NCBI GenBank assembly: GCA_964492925.1 | Contig: CAZBMF010000015.1 | Location: forward strand, 1-32,072 | Length of the DNA stretch: 32,072 nt | Origin: VMCP01 sp964492925 | GTDB taxonomy: Bacteria > Bacteroidota > Bacteroidia > NS11-12g > UBA955 | Direction: 5' to 3' | In this document: in pieces, positions 1 through 8,482 of the stretch | Position numbering within the stretch: position 1 is the stretch's first letter | How the letters are laid out: each line of letters begins with the position of its first letter | Notes under the pieces: model-generated | Database searches by the model: none | The model's input: the letters and a program-made list of their open reading frames with translations, nothing else | Told to the model about the DNA's origin: nothing | Translations under genes and position numbers: made by a program

Positions 1-3000
1 GTACAATTAATTGCCAAAACCAAGTTTGGTTGCGCGGATACAATATCTACAACAGTGACTGTGGTAAGCAAACCTACTGCAGGATTTACTTTCACAAATG
101 AATGTTATGGTGTTGCAAATCAGTTTACTAACAATTCAAAAGATGTAAATTCTACAACTACTTATAAATGGATTTTTGAGCCAAATGTTTCAAGCACGGT
201 TACTAATCCAACTCATACCTATCCTAATGATGGCAAATACAATGTATGTCTTATTGCCGACAACGGATTAAATTCATGTAGGGATACTATTTGTCAGGAT
301 GTGTATGTTCATCCAAAACCAAAACCTGATTTTGGAGTTTCTAAATACACCAATTGTGGCAGCGATACCTTTACATTCTTCAATAAAACAACCATCAAAT
401 CTGGAACATATTCATTGAGATGGGATTTCGGTGATAATTCAGGATCAACGTCGTTGAAGCCTATCCACAAGTTCGATAATCCGGGTGTTTACCAAGTGAA
501 ATTGTATGCGGAAAGCAATTATGGATGTAAAGATTCCTTAAGTTCTGTTGCTACCCGTATTAAAATAAAAATTAAGCCTCAAGTAAGTTTTGTGAAATAT
601 GATTCATGTTGGGGTGGTACTGTTGAGTTGAAAAATGCTACAAATAATCCTTTGGATTCAATATTGATTTCTAAATGGTATTTGGGGGATAATTCTTTGA
701 GTTATGCTCAAACGAAGTTTAGACATTCATATTCTGCTCCTGGTACATATAAAATCAATTTAGTGGTAACCTTGAAGAACAATTGTGTCGATAGTTTCAG
801 TAATAACATCGTGATTTACCCTCTTCCAACTGTTAAGTTGAAGCAAAACAATCAAAATGTTTCAATTTGTAACAATACCAATGCGTTTACCTTCTATGAT
901 TCTTCAATCATTGCTGGTGGCGGATTATTGTCGTCTCGTTGGTATGTGAGCGATGGAAGTTATTATACCAGTAATCCGTTGGTGAAATCATTTACTTCTC
1001 CAGGTAAATTCTGGGTGAAATTGGTAAGTAGAAATACGAATACAGGTTGCGAGGCTGCTGATTCAACTCAAATTGAAATCTACCCAGAGCCGTCAGCACA
1101 ATTTACGTTGAACGACAGCGATCAATGTTTAGTTGGGAATAGTTTTGAGTTCTTCAACAACACAACCATCAACACCAATGGTGGTACATTAACGTATTTG
1201 TGGGATTTTGGAGATGGTACAACTTCAACCTTGGATAATCCTTTGAAAACGTATAAAGCTCCTGGTTTCTATACCGCTTCATTGAGGGTTACAAGTAGTT
1301 ACGGATGTTCAGATACCCAGGTTTCATTTGTAAGGGTTTATGACATGCCGAAAGCCAATTATTCAGTAAATAACTGGAATCAATGTTTGACTGCGAATAA
1401 GTTTGATTTTGTAAATTTGAGTACAATATCAACAGGCAACGGTTCACTCACCTATGATTGGGATTTCGGAATTCCTGGTACATCCACTCAAATGAGTCCA
1501 AGTGTTAAATTTACAGGTGTAGGACTTCAACCTGTTGCATTGAGAGCAACAAGTACTTATGGATGTTACGACGATACCCTGAATTACGTTTATGTCCTTC
1601 AAAATCCAGATACGGCAATCATTACCATGCTTGATGCAATTCCATGTCATGGTATGTCGGGTAAATTGTCGATCACCGGAACTGGCGGTGCATCTCCTTA
1701 TCAGTATTCTTGGAATGGAAACAGTTTCTCAACGAGAAATACATTCGACACAGCTGTTGCGGGTTATTATAAAGTAGTGGTGAAAGACAAAAATGGTTGT
1801 ACCAGCTATGGCGAATTCAACTTCACTGAGCCAGCTCCATTGTGGGATACAATTGTGAAAGGGGCAGACGCTCGTTGTTATCGTTCCTCTGATGGTGCTG
1901 CCGACGTTTATCAAACTTCAGGTGGAACTTCTCCATACTTCTACCGCTGGTACAAAGGTCCGAAAACCTATTTTGGTAAATCGTTGACCAATGTTCAAGC
2001 AGGTAAATATTATTTGGTTCTTACCGATAATAATGGTTGTTTGAAAAACGACTCTGTAACCATTTTTGAACCAGCCAAACTTGTTCCATCGGTGTTTGTT
2101 ACCCAATCTATTAAATGTTTCGATTCTATGGCCACGGTGGTTGCAACTGCCAAAGGCGGTTCGCCAACATTGAGCAAAGTAGACAAATATGATTTCTATT
2201 GGGATTATAAAACAGTTGCGGCCTCATCTATAAAATCTGATCTTAGAGCGGGTAGTCACAATGTAATGGTGATGGATTCTAATGGTTGTAAAGAATATGC
2301 CTTCTTTAACTTAAGTGAGCCAACCAAAATGTTGATTACCATTGACTCTACAAAGGATGTGCGTTGTTATGGCAATTCAAATGGCCAAATATTCCCAACT
2401 GTTACTGGTGGTACCCCTGGTTATAAATACAATTGGATGGATTCAACTGGTAAGACAGTTTCAGATAGCCGTATCTTGATGGGTATGTCTCGCGGTAAAT
2501 ACAAATTGGCCATCAAGGACAGCAAAGGTTGTCCTGATACCCTTGCTGAAGATGCTGAAATTTTCACTCCAATGCCATTGAATATTTTGACAATCGACAA
2601 TAAGTTGATCGATTGTAACGGTTCAAGCACGGGCAAAATTGCGGTTTCTGCAAAAGGTGGAAATGGTGAATATCAATATTTATGGTTCATGAAGCCAACC
2701 AATGTGCTCGACAGCGTGATTTACGATGTNNNNNNNNNNNNNNNNNNNNNNNNNNNNNNNNNNNNNNNNNNNNNNNNNNNNNNNNNNNNNNNNNNNNNNN
2801 NNNNNNNNNNNNNNNNNNNNNNNNNNNNNGTAGACAGATATGGATGTGAAGATTCAGCTAAGGTTTTTGTGAGGGTGAATATCAATCCAATTGTGACCAT
2901 TACTTCTGATCCTAAGATAGGATGTATTGGAGGTACTGCGGTATTAACAGGTTTTGGAGCCGATACCTACAAATGGTACAAACCTAGATTGGTTCCAACT

Positions 3001-4188
3001 TTCGGATACGACGTACTTGGATATAACTATATTTTGCAACTTAACAACATTCAAAAGAAAGATACCGGCACATATTACGTACTTGGAACAACTGCTGAGG
3101 GATGTTCTGGCGTAGGTAGTTATGTATTGAATGTGGGATTAGATAGTATTTCTGTAATGCCTGATACTTCAGTTTGTGAGGGTGGGGTATTGGTGTTGAG
3201 AGCGAAAGGCGGAGTAGATTATACTTGGACTGGCCCTAATGGAAATATTGTGAATTCACCAAGCTATATCATTAGTCCTGCCGACCTTTCCGACAATGGT
3301 ATCTATACTGTTCGGATTTCTGATAAATGGAATTGTGCCGGAAATTTACAAACTTTTGTGAAAATTCAACCGAAGCCAAATGTAACTTTAACTGATTTAA
3401 AGTCTGGCAGTTATTGTGAAGGAGAAAGTTTGCAGTTGATTGCAAATACCGATGCTAACTTGGTTGATTGGACAGGTCCTAACGGTTTGAATATTCCTAA
3501 GACTACTCAAATAGTTGTAAATGTAGGTCAGTTGGATAGGGTGAAACAAGGCTATTATAAAGTAGTTGGAACTTCAACTTTTGGTTGTATGGACTCAAGT
3601 AGTTTGCTCGTTAATGTGCATTCTAAACCTACCGCTGCCTTTGATTTCCAAAAACGATGCCTATTCTTGATCCAAAATGAAGCGTTTGATATCTTCTCGA
3701 ATTCTTCTGGGGCTACTCAATATCAATATTACTTCGACAATGCTCCAATTTCAAATCTTGCGCGTCATCGTTACTCAGTTGCCGATACCGGAATGCATTC
3801 AATTCGATTGGTTGTGACAAACGATTTCGGTTGTAAAGATGAAATTGAAAAAATGGTGGAAGTGAAACAACCAGATTATATAGAACTTCCTAATGCCTTT
3901 ACACCTAACAACGATATGATCAACAACTTCTATTATCCTGTTTGTACAGATGCCATTACGCATTACAAAATGCGCATTTACAACAGATGGGGTGAAAAAG
4001 TATTTGAAGGCAAAGACCAACCTTGGAATGGTAAAGATCCATATGGCAACTATTACAACCAAGGCGTTTATGTGGTAATCTTGGAATACGCATCCTTCTG
4101 TAGTGAAAATCCAGAAGAACTAACAAGTCCTATGAGATTTGATGGAAAACAAGGCGCCATCATGAAAGATGTAACCTTGCTCAGATAA
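1..4188 (+). CDS. Giant T9SS-exported adhesin-like protein, 5'-partial (PKD / SprB-like / Ig-like / type B sorting domain)
   Basis: The frame is open from base 1 and already reads as the end of a PKD-type domain, so the true start lies upstream; a GTG at 55 is only the first possible start inside the window. In order (residues from base 1) I see about six PKD-like units to about 530 (each with a WDFGDG-like core and a C-terminal YGC), four to five SprB-like units at about 536-910 (Cys, then GG..PY.Y.W, then G.Y.v.v.D..GC), a 100-N gap, three Ig-like units at about 960-1210, another PKD-like unit, and a C-terminal gliding-motility/CHU_C domain at about 1293-1367 (LPNAFTPNND, IYNRWGEKVFEG, WNGKD, YNQGVYVV). 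CHU_C is the type B T9SS sorting signal, so the product is expected on the cell surface or secreted. SprB-like proteins of gliding Bacteroidota are adhesins; a role in adhesion or gliding is inferred. A terminator follows 50 nt after the stop. Confidence 0.88.
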   Translation, partial: VQLIAKTKFGCADTISTTVTVVSKPTAGFTFTNECYGVANQFTNNSKDVNSTTTYKWIFEPNVSSTVTNPTHTYPNDGKYNVCLIADNGLNSCRDTICQDVYVHPKPKPDFGVSKYTNCGSDTFTFFNKTTIKSGTYSLRWDFGDNSGSTSLKPIHKFDNPGVYQVKLYAESNYGCKDSLSSVATRIKIKIKPQVSFVKYDSCWGGTVELKNATNNPLDSILISKWYLGDNSLSYAQTKFRHSYSAPGTYKINLVVTLKNNCVDSFSNNIVIYPLPTVKLKQNNQNVSICNNTNAFTFYDSSIIAGGGLLSSRWYVSDGSYYTSNPLVKSFTSPGKFWVKLVSRNTNTGCEAADSTQIEIYPEPSAQFTLNDSDQCLVGNSFEFFNNTTINTNGGTLTYLWDFGDGTTSTLDNPLKTYKAPGFYTASLRVTSSYGCSDTQVSFVRVYDMPKANYSVNNWNQCLTANKFDFVNLSTISTGNGSLTYDWDFGIPGTSTQMSPSVKFTGVGLQPVALRATSTYGCYDDTLNYVYVLQNPDTAIITMLDAIPCHGMSGKLSITGTGGASPYQYSWNGNSFSTRNTFDTAVAGYYKVVVKDKNGCTSYGEFNFTEPAPLWDTIVKGADARCYRSSDGAADVYQTSGGTSPYFYRWYKGPKTYFGKSLTNVQAGKYYLVLTDNNGCLKNDSVTIFEPAKLVPSVFVTQSIKCFDSMATVVATAKGGSPTLSKVDKYDFYWDYKTVAASSIKSDLRAGSHNVMVMDSNGCKEYAFFNLSEPTKMLITIDSTKDVRCYGNSNGQIFPTVTGGTPGYKYNWMDSTGKTVSDSRILMGMSRGKYKLAIKDSKGCPDTLAEDAEIFTPMPLNILTIDNKLIDCNGSSTGKIAVSAKGGNGEYQYLWFMKPTNVLDSVIYDXXXXXXXXXXXXXXXXXXXXXXXXXXXXXXXXXXVDRYGCEDSAKVFVRVNINPIVTITSDPKIGCIGGTAVLTGFGADTYKWYKPRLVPTFGYDVLGYNYILQLNNIQKKDTGTYYVLGTTAEGCSGVGSYVLNVGLDSISVMPDTSVCEGGVLVLRAKGGVDYTWTGPNGNIVNSPSYIISPADLSDNGIYTVRISDKWNCAGNLQTFVKIQPKPNVTLTDLKSGSYCEGESLQLIANTDANLVDWTGPNGLNIPKTTQIVVNVGQLDRVKQGYYKVVGTSTFGCMDSSSLLVNVHSKPTAAFDFQKRCLFLIQNEAFDIFSNSSGATQYQYYFDNAPISNLARHRYSVADTGMHSIRLVVTNDFGCKDEIEKMVEVKQPDYIELPNAFTPNNDMINNFYYPVCTDAITHYKMRIYNRWGEKVFEGKDQPWNGKDPYGNYYNQGVYVVILEYASFCSENPEELTSPMRFDGKQGAIMKDVTLLR
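2730..2829. other. Assembly gap, 100 N
   Basis: Exactly 100 Ns sit inside the fifth SprB-like unit of the adhesin gene. The length looks like a conventional scaffold-gap placeholder rather than a measurement. The reading frame happens to be kept across it, and the sequence on both sides codes for the same type of protein, so it is one gene, but the number of repeat units lost is unknown. Confidence 0.97.
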
Positions 4189-4237
4189 AATTAGGGTGTT
4201 AGCATTATAGACCTTCAGTTAATCTGATTGAATCAAT

Positions 4238-4274
4238 AAAAAAGCGGTCGCTACATTGTAGCGACCGCTTTTTT
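4238..4274. terminator. Strong bidirectional intrinsic terminator
   Basis: A 37-nt near-perfect inverted repeat: AAAAAAGCGGTCGCTACA, one central T, then its exact complement ending in TTTTTT. The GC-rich stem is flanked by an A-run on one side and a T-run on the other, so it can terminate transcription in both directions. It lies 50 nt after the adhesin stop on the plus strand and about 230 nt beyond the end of the minus-strand ABC operon. Confidence 0.92.
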
Positions 4275-4507
4275 ATGTCTTAGTTTTTGGGCCAATGAAG
4301 TTACTAATTCGCCCTCAATTCACCAATTGGAAGTGGGATACTTGGTTTAGATTTTTCAATTTCCCAGTCGTTGGGGTTCATGAATTTTTTAAGTGCACTT
4401 CCTCCAAAATTGAAGTATAAATGGGGTTAGTAATTTTTTATGTCCTAACTGTATTTGTAATCAGATTCAATGATTTTACCTCCATGAACTGCTGTTTATT
4501 AGGTTAT
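4275..4507. other. Intergenic spacer between convergent transcription units
   Basis: This 233-nt stretch lies between the terminator and the permease stop. The only coding-like content is a 25-codon minus-strand frame at 4304-4381 that reads MNPNDWEIEKSKP and ends in a stop. I could not link it to a family, and it may be a remnant or chance. I see no other hairpin, promoter or repeat here. Confidence 0.6.
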
Positions 4508-5713
4508 TTATTTCAGTTTATAGAGTTGCTTACGGATCGAAAAAAATTGAATCAGCCATAATAAGAGTACCAACATGAGTCCCCCAAAAATCACAAACTC
4601 ATTCAATGATTTTGGTGCCTCAAATCCAAATTTCAGGATGAATTCATTGGCAGTTGATTTTGCCACAAACACCAATCCCAAGGAAAGTATAAAAATTCCC
4701 CCCATAATTAGGGCCAATTGTTTGCCATACCAAGAAATGATTTTTGCATGCGGATAGCCTTGATGCAACAGTGTTTCGGTTTCGTATTTTGAACGTGTGA
4801 TGGCCAGTTGAACATACAATAAAAATGCACTAACCGACACAAACATTACAAAGATTCCCAAAACAGCAACGATGCTGAGAATGGCTTGAAGCAGACTTCC
4901 GAATTTGCCATTTTTCAACAATTCCTCATTGGTTTCATATCCCTCAGAATCTAAATGCTTTTGGATGGCCGGGAGTTCATTTTGTTTGGCTTCAACAATA
5001 ATTCGATAGGATTCCGCAGAATTCGGAATATTTCCGTAAGTTTTATTTGCAAAATTCATAAAACTTTGGGGCACCAGAACCGAGGTAATGCGGTTACTAA
5101 AGCCAGCAATTCTCCCTTTAAAATGAGCACCGCCTTTGGCTCCTCGGATGTCGATATCAAAAACCGCCAGCTGAATGGTACCTTTCGACAATTGAGGAAG
5201 TCCTCTTCCGGGCGCAAAATTGAAATTGTACAGGTTGATAAAATCGGTGGGTAAAATCATGGGAATCATTTCATTACCTGCTTCCCAGTTCCAGTCTTCT
5301 GGTTTCACATCCAGAAAATCGTTGGGCACACTTTCTAGAAAAAGTTCGGTTCTCATGGCTTGGCTTGCATCGCCATTGGGTAAACTCATTGAGGCAACAG
5401 CTTGAAACTGATTGGCTGTAAATTCACCAACTTTTTTGATGCTTTTGAGGGACTTTAACTCTTGCACTTCTATGGGTGAGAACGTGGTTTTTCCCAGTTT
5501 AAATGAATTTAACATGGAAACTTGTTTGTTGATCACCAAAAATTGACTTCCAATGGCTTGTTCAGAGCTCGAAACCATGGTTTTAAAGTCTGCAAACAAT
5601 TGTGCAGCCGTGATAACCAGGAAAAAACCCAGTAGACTTCCACAGATAGCGCCCAACAATTGACTTGGTTTTTGGGTTTTAATGAGGATGGTTGACAGCA
5701 AAGATTTTTTCAT
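4508..5713 (-). CDS. ABC transporter permease, FtsX/MacB-like
   Basis: This 401-residue membrane protein has one N-terminal membrane segment (about 17-40), a large extracytoplasmic region (about 41-270) and three C-terminal membrane segments (about 272-305, 325-352 and 370-393). That is the four-helix topology of FtsX/MacB/LolC-E permeases, which use ATP hydrolysis to move or release substrates on the periplasmic side rather than pumping across the inner membrane. It starts only 3 nt after the stop of the ATPase gene and is the last gene of the operon. A single permease implies a homodimer, unless a partner is encoded elsewhere. The substrate cannot be told from sequence. The family call is secure at topology level; lipoprotein sorting or cell-division roles are only possibilities. 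Confidence 0.8.
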   Translation of the reverse strand: MKKSLLSTILIKTQKPSQLLGAICGSLLGFFLVITAAQLFADFKTMVSSSEQAIGSQFLVINKQVSMLNSFKLGKTTFSPIEVQELKSLKSIKKVGEFTANQFQAVASMSLPNGDASQAMRTELFLESVPNDFLDVKPEDWNWEAGNEMIPMILPTDFINLYNFNFAPGRGLPQLSKGTIQLAVFDIDIRGAKGGAHFKGRIAGFSNRITSVLVPQSFMNFANKTYGNIPNSAESYRIIVEAKQNELPAIQKHLDSEGYETNEELLKNGKFGSLLQAILSIVAVLGIFVMFVSVSAFLLYVQLAITRSKYETETLLHQGYPHAKIISWYGKQLALIMGGIFILSLGLVFVAKSTANEFILKFGFEAPKSLNEFVIFGGLMLVLLLWLIQFFSIRKQLYKLK

Positions 5714-5716
5714 GGG

Positions 5717-6388
5717 TTATATGGTTACGGGTGAAAATCCTGTTACCGAGTACCTTTCATCAAGGGAGGTAATTATAACACCCGCTTTTTGAGCATTGGC
5801 AACTTCTTGAATAAGTTCCATGGCATTATTAGAGTTGGTTTGATCTAAATGGCTGAAAGGCTCGTCTAATACAAGCCAACTAAAAGGTCTGTTCAATGCA
5901 CGAAGAATCGCCACCCTTTGCATTTGTCCGAACGACAATTTTGCAACGGGTTGGTTTAATTTTTCTTGAATTCCGAGGGACATTGCCCACTTTTGTATGG
6001 TTTCTTCGGTTTGTACCCAGGTGGCAACTTGTCCATTATTTGCATGAATTTGATTGATTTCTCGGGTCAATAGAATGTTTTCTAAAGCTGTTAACGCAGG
6101 AAACAATTGTAGATCTTGAAATAAGACGCTGCATTGGAGTGCCCGCCATTGGCTCCATTGACTGGGGGAGAACCCTATGGAATTTTGTCCCTCAAAAAGA
6201 ACTTTACCCAAAAAATCGCCCCGAGTTCCAGCGAGCAAGCCAACCAAAGTTGACTTGCCTTTGCCGGATGGGGCGATAATTTGATACATTTGGCCCGAAT
6301 TAAATGTAAACGGCTGATTCCAAATGCTTTGGGGTTGTATAAATTCTTTTAATGGGTTAGGAATAACATGATCAAATTCAATGTTCAT
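5717..6388 (-). CDS. ABC transporter ATP-binding protein
   Basis: The 223-residue nucleotide-binding subunit carries Walker A APSGKGKST (39-47), the Q-loop glutamine at about 91 in VLFQD, a signature LSFGQMQR (151-158) that departs from LSGGQ, Walker B WLVLDE with catalytic Glu 176, and D-loop SHLD (179-182). At the H-loop position, where the family usually has TH(D/N), the sequence reads ITSLDE, so the switch histidine appears replaced by Leu 209. It lies 2 nt downstream of the anchored protein and 3 nt upstream of the permease, so the three are almost certainly co-transcribed and translationally coupled. Size and partner fit the MacB/LolD class. The changed signature and absent switch histidine suggest slow or unusual hydrolysis, which is an inference. 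Confidence 0.9.
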   Translation of the reverse strand: MNIEFDHVIPNPLKEFIQPQSIWNQPFTFNSGQMYQIIAPSGKGKSTLVGLLAGTRGDFLGKVLFEGQNSIGFSPSQWSQWRALQCSVLFQDLQLFPALTALENILLTREINQIHANNGQVATWVQTEETIQKWAMSLGIQEKLNQPVAKLSFGQMQRVAILRALNRPFSWLVLDEPFSHLDQTNSNNAMELIQEVANAQKAGVIITSLDERYSVTGFSPVTI

Positions 6389-6390
6389 TC

Positions 6391-8229
6391 TTAATCAATA
6401 GTGGCAGGTTCAACATTGTCGGGCATTGTTGCATCAGACATGGTAGAATCAATGGCTTCCTGGTTTAATTGAGATTCCAATTCTCTCATTCTTGCTTCGC
6501 GTTCTGCACGTTTTTTTCTTTCTGCGGTTGAAATTTTATCGGCAATTTTAAACAAACTCATGATGGTGTTGTCATTACTTTCTGTGAATTGAATGACAGC
6601 TGTTGAATTTTTCATGTTGCCAGTAACAGCAATATGGCTAAAATTGCTCATGACATCTTTAATTTGGGTGAAATTTTCGTTTTCATCAGAGATGCCCATC
6701 CATTTTTTCAAGGTTCCTTCACCGTAGCTCGACATTTTTAAATCTAAGAAGGCAGAACTTGGATTGGTAGTGAACATTTTGGCCACAGTTTTATCAATTT
6801 GATTGTTCCAAGTTTTGTTTTTTGCCAAAATCTTAGCACTTTCTTCATCATTGGTGAACACAATTTTATTTTTAGCCATTGTCATTGAAACGTTGCCAAA
6901 CAGGGTTCCAGTTGGAATTGTAATTATGCCATTATTTTCTTTGATCATGCCATTGGTCATTTTTTCCAATTGAGCAATGAGTTTTTTGTATAATTTCTCA
7001 TCTTTGATACCGATTTGAGCGGTCATTACAGGTACAATCTTGGTTACAGTTTGCATTGAAGATTCAAATTCACCAGTTTCCATATCAAATTTATCATAGT
7101 TGTAAACCATTTCTTCAACTTGTTTGGTGTTCAATTTTGTAAGGGCAAAAGCGATACTTCCGTCTAAGAAGGTTTCCAATTCAGATTCGGTTAAGCCAGA
7201 AGTTTGAGCAATTTCTTTGATGGCCGTTTTGTATTTGGGTAATGACTTTAACATTTTGAAAAAGGTTTCCATGTTGAGCATACCACCAAATCCTATTAAC
7301 AATTTTCCATCAGGAGACAGCATTTCCATATTCTCTTCTGAAAGGCCTGTATTTTGAAGGAATGCATATTCCTTAGCCATTTTTTCATCTTTATTATACA
7401 TAAAGGTTTCAGTTGTGATGTCGTTATCGTTGAAGTTGATCACAAAAGCAGAACCTGAAATATTGTCGAAGAATTTTTTTAGAGCCTCAGGATACAAGGT
7501 TTGCATACCAGCGCTTTTATTGATTAGATCAACATATTTATGGTAATTAACAAACACACTAGCGTCGCCGCCTTCGCTTTCCGCATTATTGAAAGATTCC
7601 ATAGACAACATAGATTGTTCTTTGGTTTGCTTCATGATTTTCTTGGCGGTTTTTTTGCTATTGTTTCTGGTGGTATAAACCAAGCAAGCTTCGTCGTTCC
7701 AAACTAAAGTGGTAACTTGAGGTTTGTAACGGTAGCTATATTCCGACATTTCGTCATTTTCGGGTTGAGCTTCTTCTTTTTGAGACATGATATGAAGGTC
7801 ACCGTCTTTTTCATATTCCATATTTGCATTTTTTGCAACTTTTTCTATGAATTTTTTTAAGTTTTCTGCGTTTGAAACTGGGATAACGGCACCAACTGTG
7901 AAATCAGATTTTTCGCCATCATTTTCTGTGAAAATGTAAATATTGTCGGTTAGGGAAAGTCCTGATTCTTTTGGTTTTTCGATGGCATCCATGAATTTTA
8001 CATCATTTTTCACCATTTCTTTTTTCCAAGATTCGAAAGATTTTAATTTTTTGATTTCATCGAAGTCAATTTTTCGTCCAATAGAAAGAGGGTTAATTTT
8101 AAAAACAGCGAGTGCTGAATTCGGGATGTACTTGGGTAAATTAGAGTTGCGTGTAAGGAAAAACCAAACGCTAGCACCAACAACCACTGCCGCGGCCGTT
8201 ATGATTAGGGTGATTTTTTTAGATTTCAT
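6391..8229 (-). CDS. Membrane-anchored extracytoplasmic protein, DUF4836/DUF3352-like
   Basis: The frame is open to an ATG at 8310, but I place the start at 8229. From there the protein begins MKSKK followed by a hydrophobic segment (ITLIITAAAVVVGASVWFF), a normal signal anchor, whereas the longer version adds 27 unlikely residues in front of it. The mature part is about 590 residues, with an opening YIPNSALAVFKINP that resembles Bacteroidota DUF4836/DUF3352-type proteins of unknown function. The C-terminus (from about 570) is charged and heptad-like (ERKKRAEREARMRELESQL), then acidic. There is no lipobox cysteine, so it is probably held in the inner membrane facing the periplasm. As first gene of the ABC operon it may be a substrate-handling partner; that is inferred from context only. 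Confidence 0.68.
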   Translation of the reverse strand: MKSKKITLIITAAAVVVGASVWFFLTRNSNLPKYIPNSALAVFKINPLSIGRKIDFDEIKKLKSFESWKKEMVKNDVKFMDAIEKPKESGLSLTDNIYIFTENDGEKSDFTVGAVIPVSNAENLKKFIEKVAKNANMEYEKDGDLHIMSQKEEAQPENDEMSEYSYRYKPQVTTLVWNDEACLVYTTRNNSKKTAKKIMKQTKEQSMLSMESFNNAESEGGDASVFVNYHKYVDLINKSAGMQTLYPEALKKFFDNISGSAFVINFNDNDITTETFMYNKDEKMAKEYAFLQNTGLSEENMEMLSPDGKLLIGFGGMLNMETFFKMLKSLPKYKTAIKEIAQTSGLTESELETFLDGSIAFALTKLNTKQVEEMVYNYDKFDMETGEFESSMQTVTKIVPVMTAQIGIKDEKLYKKLIAQLEKMTNGMIKENNGIITIPTGTLFGNVSMTMAKNKIVFTNDEESAKILAKNKTWNNQIDKTVAKMFTTNPSSAFLDLKMSSYGEGTLKKWMGISDENENFTQIKDVMSNFSHIAVTGNMKNSTAVIQFTESNDNTIMSLFKIADKISTAERKKRAEREARMRELESQLNQEAIDSTMSDATMPDNVEPATID

Positions 8230-8445
8230 TTGATACAAATATGCATGAAAAACGGAATGATTGAAAATATATTTGGCAGAGTAATGTAAAAATAATGGAC
8301 TGATGAGCAAATATGTTCCATTAGTTTAATTTTTAGCACCTCTTCTTGTGTTAATTCTGTAACATTTTTATTTGCAATTGATTACTATATAATGTATTGC
8401 GTGTTTTTGAACTTATCGGCACATCGAAGCCCTATCGGGTGTAAT

Positions 8446-8453
8446 TACCTTTG
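8446..8453 (+). promoter_or_regulatory. Bacteroidota-type -7 element
   Basis: TACCTTTG matches TAnnTTTG exactly and lies 29 nt before the ATG of the beta-helix gene, giving an expected leader of about 20-25 nt. I do not see a TTTG -33 box at the usual spacing. Confidence 0.5.
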
Positions 8454-8482
8454 TGATACAATTAAAATTACAAATCAGTTAA

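Noticed and set aside
4304..4381. 25-codon minus-strand frame (MNPNDWEIEKSKP...) between terminator and permease gene
   Set aside because: It has a protein-like composition, but it is very short, has no good ribosome site or promoter and no family link. It is kept as a remark in the spacer entry, not as a gene.
8230..8310. Longer start for the DUF4836-like protein
   Set aside because: The extra 27 residues precede a clean signal anchor that starts MKSKK at 8229; the longer form would bury it.
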